A stretch of 46,805 nucleotides of DNA from Peptostreptococcus sp. MV1 (GCF_000758885.1 NZ_JRNB01000006.1:1-46805); one strand, 5' to 3'; counted from the first letter of the stretch, positions 26,099 through 35,254 are shown. Notes: generated by a model from the letters alone, not told the origin. Translations and numbers: made by a program.

Positions 26099-26266
26099 AT
26101 GTGTGATGAACATAATATAAATACAGAAATGAAAACAGATAAAAAAGATAAACAGATGATAAATCAAATTGATGGTTGGAACATAGAAGTTAAATTTAAT
26201 GAAAATGGATTTAGCTTAGAAAATTTAGTAGAGGAATACATCAAAGAAAAATTTTCTGTCTATTAG
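26099..26266 (+). CDS. Small element-encoded protein, possibly TnpW-like
   Basis: 55 aa, ATG at 26099 with AAGGAG (26085-26090) at 8-nt spacing. A charged N-terminal part is followed by INQIDGWNIEVKFNENGFSL, then a helix ENLVEEYIKEKF. Size, position just before the serine recombinases, and the pattern of one beta-rich segment followed by an amphipathic helix recall the small TnpW-type proteins of Tn4451-like elements. I cannot confirm homology by eye, and the function of those proteins is not established. Confidence 0.55.
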   Translation: MCDEHNINTEMKTDKKDKQMINQIDGWNIEVKFNENGFSLENLVEEYIKEKFSVY

Positions 26267-26364
26267 GGGCTGACAAAAAATATAAGGAGCGTTATAATAT
26301 TTTCGTGGAAGCCTAACCTTGGTTTGATTTATTGTATGTAAATCGAATTAAAGGAGGCTTTTTT

Positions 26365-28083
26365 ATGTTTAAAAACAATTTACCAAAAGAAAATTTGGCA
26401 GTTATGTATTTAAGATTATCAAAAGAAGATGGTGAAAAAACAGAAAGTAACTCTATATCCAATCAAAGAGAAATTATAAACTCTTATGCAAGAAGAAATC
26501 AAATTCCAATAGTCAAAGAGTATGTAGATGATGGATATTCAGGTGCAAATTTTGATCGTCCCAATTTTAAAGAAATGATAAAGGCTGCCTATGATAGAAA
26601 GTTCAATACAATTATTGTAAAGGACTTATCGAGATTCGGAAGAGATTATATAGAAGCTGGAAAATATATTCAAAGAATATTTCCGGAAAACGGTATAAGA
26701 TTTATATCAGTAAATGACAATTACGATAGTAAAAGTGCAGGTATAAACGATACACATCTTATACTTCCTATAAAAAACTTCATCAATGATAGTTATTGCC
26801 GAGATATTTCCAATAAGGTAAAAAGCTCTCAAAAGATAAAAAGAGAAAAAGGAGATTTTATCAGTGCTTTTGCACCTTATGGATATAAAAAGTCTGAGGA
26901 GAATAAAAACAAGTTAGTGATTGATAAAAAGATATCGGATATTATCAAAAATATATTTGATATGAAACTCTTGGGATATTCCTCAAAGGCAATTGCAGAT
27001 GAACTAAATCATTTAGGAGTTTTAACTCCAAGAAAATATAAAGAAAGTCAAGGATTTAAGTGTAATGGATTTCAAAACACAAAAGGTGGAACCTGGTCAG
27101 CAAAGACAGTAAATAGAATTATAGAAAATGAAGTATATATTGGAAATACCTTACAAGGAAAGAGTGTTACTTTAAGTTACAAAAATAAAAAGCAGATAGA
27201 AAAAGAGAAAGAAGAATGGATAAGAGTAGAAAATACCCATGAAGCAATTATAAGTAAAGAAGTTTTTACTATTGCAAATACGATGTTAAAAAGAGATTTG
27301 AATAACTCTCGTGGAAAGGACAAAATTGATATTTTTACAGGAATGCTTTTTTGTAAAGAATGTGGAAGTTCTTTGATTAGAAGGACTGTAAAGTATAAAA
27401 AAAGAGAAGAGATATTCTATATCTGTTCAAAGTACAACAAGGAAAAATCTTGCACAAGACACAGCATAAAAGAAGAAACCTTGATAAAAGCAGTATCTAA
27501 AATAATAAAGTCCTACATTGAATTTAATGAAAATCTATATTCTAAAGTTCAACGTATAGATATAAATAAAAATTTGAAAGACAATCAAATTCCTATACTA
27601 AAACGAGAAAAAGCAATGACAGAAGAACTCTTATCTTCCCTATACCTTGACCTTAAAGAAGATGTTATTAGTAAAGAAGAATATCAACTTTTTAGGAAAA
27701 ACTATACAGAGAAATTGACTAAATTAGATGAAAGTATCGAGTATAGATTAAAAAAACAGGAAGATACTAAGGAGAAGATTGACAAAAATAAGAGTTGGAT
27801 CATCGACATTAACAAGTATAAAAATTTATCTGAAATAGATAGATTGTCTGTTGTGATGCTTATTGATAAAATTTTTATTTCTGAATATAAGACGATAGAT
27901 GTTAGATTTAATCATACTGAAGAATTGTCTTTACTTGAAGAAATGACAAAAACGGATAAGCCTGATATTAAAACTAACACTATAAAAAAGAAAAGTATCG
28001 ATAAAAGCAGGAAGTCAAAAACTATCCCCACTGTTATGAATAAAAGTCTTGTAAGTGCTGAAAGTGAGGTATGCTGTGGCTAG
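26365..28083 (+). CDS. Large serine recombinase 1 (resolvase/TnpX type)
   Basis: 572 aa from the ATG at 26365, which has AAAGGAGG 8 nt before it; the longer frame from a TTG at 26332 contains that ribosome site. Resolvase domain with catalytic Ser19 in YLRLS, then DDGYSGANFDRPNF and KDLSRFGRDY. A recombinase domain follows (GYSSKAIADELN, NEVYIGNTLQGK), then a zinc ribbon (CKECG and CSKYNKEKSC) and a coiled-coil tail. It catalyses integration and excision with its two neighbours. Its end overlaps the next gene's start by 8 nt. Confidence 0.92.
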   Translation: MFKNNLPKENLAVMYLRLSKEDGEKTESNSISNQREIINSYARRNQIPIVKEYVDDGYSGANFDRPNFKEMIKAAYDRKFNTIIVKDLSRFGRDYIEAGKYIQRIFPENGIRFISVNDNYDSKSAGINDTHLILPIKNFINDSYCRDISNKVKSSQKIKREKGDFISAFAPYGYKKSEENKNKLVIDKKISDIIKNIFDMKLLGYSSKAIADELNHLGVLTPRKYKESQGFKCNGFQNTKGGTWSAKTVNRIIENEVYIGNTLQGKSVTLSYKNKKQIEKEKEEWIRVENTHEAIISKEVFTIANTMLKRDLNNSRGKDKIDIFTGMLFCKECGSSLIRRTVKYKKREEIFYICSKYNKEKSCTRHSIKEETLIKAVSKIIKSYIEFNENLYSKVQRIDINKNLKDNQIPILKREKAMTEELLSSLYLDLKEDVISKEEYQLFRKNYTEKLTKLDESIEYRLKKQEDTKEKIDKNKSWIIDINKYKNLSEIDRLSVVMLIDKIFISEYKTIDVRFNHTEELSLLEEMTKTDKPDIKTNTIKKKSIDKSRKSKTIPTVMNKSLVSAESEVCCG

Positions 28084-29818
28084 AACAAAAAATAGGCATA
28101 TATCACAATCAGAAACAGAAGTTGGAAAAGTGATTGAAAAAATATACATTGCCGGTATTTATGCTAGATTATCACAGGAAAGAAAGGAAGCTTACAGGGA
28201 TAAAAGTAATTCACTTGAAATGCAGGAAGAACTTTGTATAAATGCTGCAAACGAAAAAGATATAAAGATTTTAAGAGTGTACAAGGACTATGAGTATTCT
28301 GGAACAAATTTTAAAAGACCTGCATTTATTGAAATGATGGAAGATATCCGAACAGGTAGGATAAATTGTATAATCGTAAAAGATATGTCAAGGTTTGGTA
28401 GAGAGTATTTAGAAATCTCAAACTATATCGAAAAAGTATTTCCATTTTTGGGAGTTCGATTTATTTCCGTAAATGATAATCTAGATACTAAAGACGGTAT
28501 AAAATCAGATCAGAGTTATGAAATAGCAATAAAAAATATCTTCAATGATTTATACGCAAAAGATATTTCAAAGAAAATAAAAGCCTCTAAAGAAATAAAA
28601 ATGAAACAAGGGTCTTTTATAGGAGCGATGGCTCCGTATGGCTATAAGGTTGATAAAATTGATGGTAAAAGAGTTCTGGTGATGGACGAACAGGTAGCAG
28701 ATGTAGTAAGACTTATCTTTTATATGGCAAGTCAAAGAAAATCCAATATGCAAATAGCAAGAGAATTGACTAAAACATATACAACACCTGATGAATATAA
28801 AAGAACAGGTAAAATTTTTAAGGATAAAGACGATACAAAACAATGGGATATTTCTCATATATCAAAAATGCTTTCTGATGAAGTATATATTGGGAATTTG
28901 ATTCAAAGAGTATACTCAAATAGACATGATCCAAGTAGGAAAAGTAAGTTTCGTGATAAAGAAGAGTGGATTATAACAGAGAACACCCACGAAGGTTTAA
29001 TAGACAAAACTACATTTGAAAATATCAGAGAGATAAAGGAGAAAAAACAAAACTATCTACCTTACCATTCACTGAAAAACATAATAAAAGACGGAAAAGA
29101 AAATGTTGGAGTAAAAATTCAAAGAGATCATAAAAAAGAAGGAAAGTATGACGACCTCATACAGTGCAGTGTTTGTGGCAGATATTTGAAAAAACAATAT
29201 GGACCACGAGGACTGAAATATCATGATGAGATTTGCTATTGTTATTATTGTAAAGGTGGAGATAGATTAAACTTAGAAAAATCTCATGTAAGAATATACG
29301 AAACAGACCTAGATAAAATTTTAGTAGATACCTTAAAAAGACTGGTTTCAAGCTTTTATAAAAAGGATAAAAGATTACGACTAAAAATATATTTAGAAAA
29401 TATAAGTACTGAAAAGATAAATCAAGTTTCTCTAAAAACAGATGTAAATAATAAAAAGATTGCTTCTCTTAGGATCAATCTACAAGAACAATATGAAAAC
29501 TATGTTAAAGGAGAGGTTCTTTTAAGTGATTTTAAAATAGAAAGTAAAAAAATAAATAATCAAATAAAAACCTTAAAAAATGAATTAAAAGTTTTTGCTG
29601 AAAGAATAAGAAATATAAAAAAGAAAAAAAGAGAAATTATAGAATTTATAGATGTACTATTTTGCTGCTTGGATGCTAAAAGCATAGAAGTTGATAAAGA
29701 ATTGGTCGATACATTAATTAGTCATATAGAAATATCAGAGTATAAGCAGGTTACCATATATTTTAAGTTTAAACTTGATAAAGATGTGGGAAAGCAGTTG
29801 GAGGTAGAGCATGAATAA
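28076..29818 (+). CDS. Large serine recombinase 2
   Basis: 580 aa from a GTG at 28076 (GTGAGG upstream; protein starts MARTKNRHISQ). A GTG at 28055 is possible but lacks a good site. Catalytic Ser33 in YARLS, then YEYSGTNFKRPAF and KDMSRFGREY, recombinase domain with DEVYIGNLIQR, zinc ribbon CSVCG with CYCYYC, and coiled-coil tail. It overlaps both neighbours, so the three recombinases are translated as one unit, which supports joint action. Confidence 0.9.
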   Translation: MARTKNRHISQSETEVGKVIEKIYIAGIYARLSQERKEAYRDKSNSLEMQEELCINAANEKDIKILRVYKDYEYSGTNFKRPAFIEMMEDIRTGRINCIIVKDMSRFGREYLEISNYIEKVFPFLGVRFISVNDNLDTKDGIKSDQSYEIAIKNIFNDLYAKDISKKIKASKEIKMKQGSFIGAMAPYGYKVDKIDGKRVLVMDEQVADVVRLIFYMASQRKSNMQIARELTKTYTTPDEYKRTGKIFKDKDDTKQWDISHISKMLSDEVYIGNLIQRVYSNRHDPSRKSKFRDKEEWIITENTHEGLIDKTTFENIREIKEKKQNYLPYHSLKNIIKDGKENVGVKIQRDHKKEGKYDDLIQCSVCGRYLKKQYGPRGLKYHDEICYCYYCKGGDRLNLEKSHVRIYETDLDKILVDTLKRLVSSFYKKDKRLRLKIYLENISTEKINQVSLKTDVNNKKIASLRINLQEQYENYVKGEVLLSDFKIESKKINNQIKTLKNELKVFAERIRNIKKKKREIIEFIDVLFCCLDAKSIEVDKELVDTLISHIEISEYKQVTIYFKFKLDKDVGKQLEVEHE

Positions 29819-31331
29819 GATAGCTATATATTTAAGACTTTCTGAAGAAGATTATCACAAAGTGGATGAAAGTGAAAGTATAGCAAATCAAAGAGATTAT
29901 ATAAAAAGCTACATTGAAAATGAAACATCTTTAAAAAGTTGTGAAATAGAAGAATATGTAGATGATGGATATTCTGCTACTAATACAAATAGACCTTCCT
30001 TTTTAAGGCTTATTGAGGATATAAAGAGTGGTAAAGTGGGAACTATAATTGTAAAAGATATGTCTAGGTTTTCAAGAGATTATATTTTGCTTGGGGATTA
30101 CTTAAGCAATATATTACCATTTCTAAAAATACGATTTATTGCTATTAATGACAACTATGATTCTTTAAAAGAACAAGGTAATGGCTTAGATACAGATACA
30201 CAGTTTAAGACATTGTATTATGATTTATTCAGTAAGGAATTATCTGAAAAGGTAAGAGGTTCTATTAGGCAAATTAAATCGCAGGGGAAAAATATAAATT
30301 GGGCAGCACCTTTTGGATATATTAAAGATCCAAAAGATAAACATAGTATCATCATTGATGAAAAAACAGCTTTTATAGTTAAAGAAGCTTTTGATTTATT
30401 GCTAAAAGGATATTCGTGTATTCAAGTAGCTAATATATTTAATGAAAAAGGTTACATTACACGCTCTGAACGAAAAGAAGAACTGAAACTTTCTGATTAT
30501 ACTGGAAATTTAATTACTGGAAGTGAGGTAAAGAAAAGAGTTTGGACAAACGCAGCTATCTCACAGATTACAAGGAACGAACTATATACAGGAGATTATG
30601 TATATAATAAATTCAAAGAAACAAAAATAGGAGGAAGAAAAAGAATTTTACTTCCTGAAGAGGAGTGGAAAATACTTCCAAATACCCATGAAGCTATTAT
30701 TTCCAGAGAAGTGTTTGATAAGGTTAAGAAAATAAAAGAAAAACGAAGTTTTGGGGGATATACAGGAAACAAAAATCGTTCTATTTTTTCTGATAAGATT
30801 TTTTGTAAAGAATGTGGTAGACATATGAGTTTACGATGTGACAGTAGACAAAAGAAGAATTCAGATAAAATATACAAGTATAAAAGTTATTATTGTAATT
30901 TATGTAAAGCTGAGAAAACACCAAACAATATCAAAGAGAAAGATATTATTGAACTTATAAAACCAAAATTAAAAGATTTTAAGATTCAAAATACATTAAA
31001 TGAAGAGAAAGTTATAGAACACAAAAATGTAAAAGAAGAGATTCTAAAGGAAATATCCATATTAAACAGCAATTTACAAATCATCTATGAAAACTATAAA
31101 AAGAAAAATATTTCAAAAGAGGACTATTTAAAGAAAAAATCTCTTATACAAAATAAAAAGATATTATTGGAGAGTAAGTTGAAAGAATTGAAGTCAGAGG
31201 AGATTGATTTGAAGAAAGAATTTGATGGTAATTCCTTAGATAAGAATAATTTATTGAAAGCCTATGTAGATAGTTCTATTGATAAAATAGTTGTATCAAG
31301 AAGTGGAGAAAGAGAAATTGTAGAAAAATAG
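29811..31331 (+). CDS. Large serine recombinase 3
   Basis: 506 aa, ATG at 29811 overlapping the previous gene by 8 nt, with GGAGG before it. Catalytic Ser11 in YLRLS, DDGYSATNTNRPSF, KDMSRFSRDY, recombinase domain ending NELYTGDYVYNK, zinc ribbon CKECG with CNLC, and a coiled-coil tail rich in Lys/Glu. It has the catalytic residues of an active enzyme. It is the last gene before the inverted-repeat region. Confidence 0.9.
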   Translation: MNKIAIYLRLSEEDYHKVDESESIANQRDYIKSYIENETSLKSCEIEEYVDDGYSATNTNRPSFLRLIEDIKSGKVGTIIVKDMSRFSRDYILLGDYLSNILPFLKIRFIAINDNYDSLKEQGNGLDTDTQFKTLYYDLFSKELSEKVRGSIRQIKSQGKNINWAAPFGYIKDPKDKHSIIIDEKTAFIVKEAFDLLLKGYSCIQVANIFNEKGYITRSERKEELKLSDYTGNLITGSEVKKRVWTNAAISQITRNELYTGDYVYNKFKETKIGGRKRILLPEEEWKILPNTHEAIISREVFDKVKKIKEKRSFGGYTGNKNRSIFSDKIFCKECGRHMSLRCDSRQKKNSDKIYKYKSYYCNLCKAEKTPNNIKEKDIIELIKPKLKDFKIQNTLNEEKVIEHKNVKEEILKEISILNSNLQIIYENYKKKNISKEDYLKKKSLIQNKKILLESKLKELKSEEIDLKKEFDGNSLDKNNLLKAYVDSSIDKIVVSRSGEREIVEK

Positions 31332-31349
31332 ATGAATAGCATTAAAAGT

Positions 31350-31444
31350 AACTCATAATCTCGCCAACTTTAATTTTAATACGCCAAAATAAAAATAATG
31401 GCGAGAAAATTTGCGGAAACAAATAGTACTGTTTACTATGAGTT
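31350..31444. repeat. Nested inverted repeats after the recombinases
   Basis: AACTCATA (31350-31357) pairs with TATGAGTT (31437-31444), and inside it TCTCGCCA (31359-31366) pairs with TGGCGAGA (31399-31406). There is no T-run, so a simple terminator is unlikely. It may be a recombinase-binding or regulatory site near the element end. Confidence 0.5.
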
Positions 31445-31516
31445 GATAAGGTAAATATTTAGGAACAAAAAAATGATATAATTATAGTTAAAATGAGATA
31501 TTGTGAGGTGATTTTT

Positions 31517-32320
31517 GTGTCTAAAATAAATGTGGAAGGATCAGAAATTAGCATTATTGCCATAGATAATAGAGATTATATTTCTTTAACCGACATGGTT
31601 AGAAATCTTGAAAATGGTGTGGCACTAATAGAAAAATGGCTAAGGAATAAAAATACAATTGAATTTTTAGGAATATGGGAAGAAATGTATAATGCGAATT
31701 TTAATTCCACCGAATTCGAGGGAATTAAAAATGAAGCAGGTTTTAATCGTTTTATTTTATCGGTTAAACAATGGGTCAATAAGACGAATTCTATCGGAAT
31801 TGTTGCCAAAGCAGGAAGATATGGTGGAACATATGCACATAAAGACATAGCTTTTGAATTTGCATCGTGGGTATCACCTTATTTTAAGCTCTATCTTATT
31901 AAAGAGTTTGAGCGCTTAAAAGAAGAAGAACAAAAACAATTAGGTTGGGATATCAAGAGGAATTTAGCTAAGATAAATTACAAAATTCATACAGATGCAA
32001 TTAAGAATAAACTTGTCCCTGAGAAATTATCAAAGGAAAGAATAAACTATATCTATGCAAGTGAAGCAGATATATTAAATGTAGCTTTGTTTGGAATGAC
32101 ATCAAAAGAATGGCGTGAAAGTAATCCGGAGTTAAAAGGAAATATGAGAGACTATGCTGATATATCACAATTAGTGTGTTTATCAAATCTTGAGAACTTA
32201 AATGCTGTTTTTATAAATGAGGGAATGGATGCAACTGAAAGGATAGAAAAATTAAATGCAATTGCTATTGAACAAATGAGGATTCTAACAGAAAGTGAAC
32301 GTATAAAAAAGTTAAAATAA
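31517..32320 (+). CDS. KilA-N domain protein
   Basis: 267 aa from a GTG at 31517 with TGAGGTGA at good spacing; an ATG at 31493 gives eight more residues. Residues about 20-145 match the KilA-N DNA-binding domain of phage and mobile-element proteins: YISLTDMVRNLEN, IEKWLRNKNTIEFLGIWE, then GRYGGTYAHKDIAFEFASWV and SPYFKLYLIKEFERL. The C-terminal part is helical and unassigned. A TATAAT (31477-31482) lies upstream without a clear -35, so it is probably transcribed separately from the recombinases. It is the last gene before the interrupted chromosomal gene and may be a regulator or exclusion factor of the element. Confidence 0.85.
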   Translation: MSKINVEGSEISIIAIDNRDYISLTDMVRNLENGVALIEKWLRNKNTIEFLGIWEEMYNANFNSTEFEGIKNEAGFNRFILSVKQWVNKTNSIGIVAKAGRYGGTYAHKDIAFEFASWVSPYFKLYLIKEFERLKEEEQKQLGWDIKRNLAKINYKIHTDAIKNKLVPEKLSKERINYIYASEADILNVALFGMTSKEWRESNPELKGNMRDYADISQLVCLSNLENLNAVFINEGMDATERIEKLNAIAIEQMRILTESERIKKLK

Positions 32321-32335
32321 AAGTTTTGTATATAA

Positions 32336-32364
32336 ATTAGGCGATAGAAATATCGTCTAATTTT
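32336..32364 (+). terminator. Terminator after the KilA-N gene, at the element's edge
   Basis: Hairpin ATTAGGCGATA (32336-32346), GAAA loop, TATCGTCTAAT (32351-32361) with one G-U pair, then TTTT. It would shield the element from the chromosomal gene remnant beyond it. Confidence 0.75.
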
Positions 32365-32395
32365 ATGTAACAATTGCTTGACATTGTAGGGAAAG
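32365..32395. other. Candidate right attachment junction (attR) in Walker A codons
   Basis: Between the KilA-N terminator and the first codon of the ABC ATPase remnant lies a short spacer with ACAAT (32370-32374) facing ATTGT (32383-32387). A stop codon in the ATPase frame (TAG, 32387-32389) comes right before GGA AAG ACT ACC, the G-K-T-T of Walker A. The crossover should lie at or just before 32390. The exact core cannot be fixed without the left end. Confidence 0.55.
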
Positions 32396-33022
32396 ACTAC
32401 CCTTTTGAATATAATATCCAGTCTGGACAAGCCGACAGAAGGTGATGTTTACTTGGCTGGCAAAAACTTGAGCAATATGAAGCCAAAGGACTTGGCTGCC
32501 TTTAGAAGAAATGAGCTAGGATTTGTATTCCAGGACTTCAACCTCTTGGATACCTTCAACAATAGGGATAATATATATCTCCCACTAGTATTATCAGGAG
32601 AAAAACAGAGGTCGATGAGGACTAAATTGAATCAAATAAAGGATGCTCTTGGTATAGAACAGTTACTTGACAAGTATCCATATGAAGTATCCGGTGGACA
32701 GAAGCAGAGGATAGCCATAGCCAGAGCTATCATTACAAATCCTAGGATATTGCTAGCAGATGAGCCTACAGGAGCCCTTGATTCAGGATCTTCTGAAATG
32801 ATATTAAATCTATTTAAAAAAATTAATTCCAATGGACAGACTCTTTTGATGGTTACCCATTCGGTTAGGGCGGCATCCTATGCATCAAGGATCCTATTTA
32901 TAAAGGATGGTTGTGTCTACCATGAGTTATATAGAGGTGATGAAGACCAGCATACTTTTATGGAGAGGATCAACCAGTCTATGCTGATGCTAGGAAAGAG
33001 GGGTGGTCAGGATGAGAGGTAA
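32390..33022 (+). pseudogene. BceA-type ABC transporter ATPase, 5' truncated at Walker A
   Basis: The frame opens with GKTTLLNIISSLDKPTEG, the end of Walker A and the following helix of a BceA/MacB-type ATPase, directly after an in-frame stop. The usual 40 or so N-terminal residues, including the first glycines of the P-loop and any start, are absent. The remainder is intact: Q-loop FVFQDFNLLD, signature VSGGQKQR, Walker B LLADEPTGALDS and switch His in MVTHSV. A TTG at 32405 could start a protein lacking Walker A, which would not hydrolyse ATP. The 3' end overlaps the permease gene. The mobile element most likely split the gene here. Confidence 0.85.
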
Positions 33023-35027
33023 GTCTAAACTATCTGTATTGACTAGCCTGGCTATAAAAAATCTAAGGGTTAATAGGGTTATGATAGTACCCTTTATCTT
33101 GTCCAGTAGCGTGATGCTGGCTATATTGTATATAATGAGAGCATTAATGAATAATGAATATGTAATCAAAAGACATTCTTCGCTTCCGATGGTTATGGGG
33201 TTTGGTTCTGTAATAGTTGCCATATTCGCATTTGTATTTATTTTGTATGCCAATAGATTTTTAGTTAAAAGAAGGTCTAAGGAATTTGCGCTTTACTCCA
33301 TACTGGGTATGGAAAATAGGCATGCGAAGACGATTTTATTTATAGAAGAAATGCTAATTTTTGTGATTATAAGTGCCTTGAGCATAATTGGGGGGCATAT
33401 ATTTGGGAAATTGGCCTTTATGTATCTAAATAAAATAATGAAAGATCTTACAGTGAAATTGATGCATTATACTTTTTCACCGTCCGCTGCTATATTGTGT
33501 CTAATTTTTATAGCCTTTACATTTGTAGTTGTGTATATGGTATCTTGCTTGAATTTAAGGTCAGTTAGTCCAATGGACTTATTGGCTAATCAAAGAAAGG
33601 GTCAAAAAGAGCCTAAAGCAAGAGCATTGTTGTCTTTAATTGGTTTGGTCTTATTGGGGGTAGGATACTATCTTGCCCTTACTACAGATGGAACTTTGGC
33701 TAGTATAAAGAGCTTTTTTATAGCTGTTGTTTTAGTGATTTTGGCTACATACATTCTGTTTGTGACTATTTCTATAGGAGTATTAAAGATGTTGAAATTA
33801 AGAAGGTCTTACTACAAACCTAAAAATTTTTTGTCAGTATCTGGTATGATTTATAGGATGAAGGCCAATGGTATAGGTCTAGCAAGCATTGCTGTTATGT
33901 CTACAGCCCTTATAATTACAATAGGCTCGACTATGTCTATATACTCTGGTATAGAGGGGGTTGTTGATAAAAACTTGGATAGAGATTATTCTATAGACTA
34001 CAAAAATTCTTTTCAACCAAGCGATAGCATAGAAAAGATTAATAAGGCTGAAAGAGAACTACAAGATTTGATAAGACATTCAGTTGTTGATGAGAAGTAT
34101 ATAAAAAATATATATGTGAGTAAGTATTCTTTTGTTCCTATGATGAAGATAAATAATAGATTATTACCTTTGACGAGAACAAATTATAATAAGGATAAAG
34201 GAATACCCATTTACGCAAAGATAGAGACTATAGATACCTACAATAAGGTAACAAGAAATAGAATTAAGTTAGAGGATGATCAGGTGATAATATCTTCTAA
34301 CAATAAACATCTTTTAAACTATGACAAGTATAGTATAAATGGAAAATCTTATAAGGTCATTAAATCAGGAGAAAGAAGCCCAAATGAGATAGCAGTTGAT
34401 GCTTATTATATAGTGGTAAAAGATCACTCTGAACTTATAAGAATGGCCAAGTATTATTATATGGAAACTAAAGGCAAAAGAGAGGCTTCTCCTATAGATA
34501 TGACTATATGTTGGGATATTGATAAGGAAAATCTTGGAGACAAGGGAATTGATAACTATAATAAGGACATGAAAAATCTGTTGGAGAAAAAAGGAATGAA
34601 GTTAAACTCAAAGGTTGATATAAGAAATGAGATATACGGCTTTAATGGAGGATTTTTATTTATAGGTGTTTTGATAGGGGTGATGTTCCTAGTTGGAACA
34701 GTCTTGGTTACCTACTACAAGCAACTGACAGAAGGATACGAGGATAGGGACAAGTACCAGATAATGAAGAAGGTAGGCCTACCTGAGGAAATGATCAAGA
34801 AGACTGCTTCCAGTCAGATAATATGGATGCTATTTATACCCCTGTTTGTAGCAATAGTGCATACGGCGGTTGCGACAAAGATATTGTCTTCCTTGCTTGG
34901 CCTGTTCGGTGTGTGGTCAGCATGGATACTGATAAAAAATATAGCCATAGTTATACTGGCGTTTATAGTATTCTATCTAGTCCTATTTAAGATTACATCT
35001 TCAATTTACTACAAGATAGTTAATTAA
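33012..35027 (+). CDS. BceB-type ABC transporter permease (FtsX family)
   Basis: 671 aa from the ATG at 33012 (GAGGGG upstream; a GTG at 33003 is too close to it). About ten hydrophobic segments: an FtsX-like set in 1-330, a large extracytoplasmic region of roughly 200 residues (about 315-525), and a final set of helices with LVGTVLVTYYKQLTEGYEDR. This is the BceB layout, whose large loop recognises peptide antibiotics and works with a Bce-type two-component system. Its ATPase partner directly upstream is truncated, so the transporter is probably non-functional, and the gene has probably lost its own promoter. Confidence 0.88.
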   Translation: MRGKSKLSVLTSLAIKNLRVNRVMIVPFILSSSVMLAILYIMRALMNNEYVIKRHSSLPMVMGFGSVIVAIFAFVFILYANRFLVKRRSKEFALYSILGMENRHAKTILFIEEMLIFVIISALSIIGGHIFGKLAFMYLNKIMKDLTVKLMHYTFSPSAAILCLIFIAFTFVVVYMVSCLNLRSVSPMDLLANQRKGQKEPKARALLSLIGLVLLGVGYYLALTTDGTLASIKSFFIAVVLVILATYILFVTISIGVLKMLKLRRSYYKPKNFLSVSGMIYRMKANGIGLASIAVMSTALIITIGSTMSIYSGIEGVVDKNLDRDYSIDYKNSFQPSDSIEKINKAERELQDLIRHSVVDEKYIKNIYVSKYSFVPMMKINNRLLPLTRTNYNKDKGIPIYAKIETIDTYNKVTRNRIKLEDDQVIISSNNKHLLNYDKYSINGKSYKVIKSGERSPNEIAVDAYYIVVKDHSELIRMAKYYYMETKGKREASPIDMTICWDIDKENLGDKGIDNYNKDMKNLLEKKGMKLNSKVDIRNEIYGFNGGFLFIGVLIGVMFLVGTVLVTYYKQLTEGYEDRDKYQIMKKVGLPEEMIKKTASSQIIWMLFIPLFVAIVHTAVATKILSSLLGLFGVWSAWILIKNIAIVILAFIVFYLVLFKITSSIYYKIVN

Positions 35028-35054
35028 TATATTAAAGTTAATTGATAAATAGAT

Positions 35055-35090
35055 GAGACCTACCATGAGAAGGGGGTCTCTTTTCTTTTG
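35055..35090 (+). terminator. Terminator after the BceB-type gene
   Basis: GAGACC (35055-35060) pairs with GGTCTC (35075-35080), followed by TTTTCTTTT. Confidence 0.75.
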
Positions 35091-35182
35091 TCAATAAGAA
35101 TCGGCAAGCAAATAGTAAATTCCATATCAGGGTAGAATTTATTTTTACAAGTAAGATTATACACTGAAAGCCCTAGAAAACC

Positions 35183-35211
35183 TTGACTTTTTGGCCATTT
35201 TAGACTATAAT
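35183..35211 (+). promoter_or_regulatory. Sigma-A promoter of greA-lysS
   Basis: TTGACT (35183-35188), exact 17-nt spacer, perfect TATAAT (35206-35211). Transcription should start near 35218, giving a leader of about 100 nt that contains the palindrome at 35228. Confidence 0.8.
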
Positions 35212-35227
35212 ATAGCGGATATATGAT

Positions 35228-35254
35228 AAATTGTGTCAAATATTGACACAATTT
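35228..35254. promoter_or_regulatory. Perfect 12-bp palindrome in the greA leader
   Basis: AAATTGTGTCAA (35228-35239), spacer ATA, TTGACACAATTT (35243-35254). It lies about 10 nt after the predicted transcription start of the promoter at 35183. Its right arm contains TTGACA, which could act as a second -35 (ATAAAA 17 nt later). Length and symmetry suit a dimeric repressor operator; a 12-bp RNA stem with a 3-nt loop is also possible, but no T-run follows at once. I cannot name the regulator. Confidence 0.6.

Larger units (their letters stand above)
1..32390. mobile_element. Right part of an integrated element carrying the metallophore cluster
   Basis: Three adjacent large serine recombinase genes (26365-31331), a sigma-70-like gene and a KilA-N gene lie directly before an ABC ATPase gene that begins abruptly inside its Walker A codons at 32390. 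This is what the right end of an element integrated into that gene would look like. Everything to the left, including the NRPS cluster and its transporters, is continuous with the recombination module and visibly more AT-rich than greA/lysS. The left end, the 5' half of the target gene, and any relaxase or type IV secretion genes would lie before the window, so the element class cannot be decided. Recombinase triplets of this kind are known from Firmicutes ICEs. That the NRPS genes and the recombinases belong to one element is an inference from contiguity. Confidence 0.6.

Noticed and set aside
35060-35251. 63-codon minus-strand frame between the BceB-type gene and greA
   Set aside because: It runs antisense across the terminator and promoter of greA, with no recognisable product.
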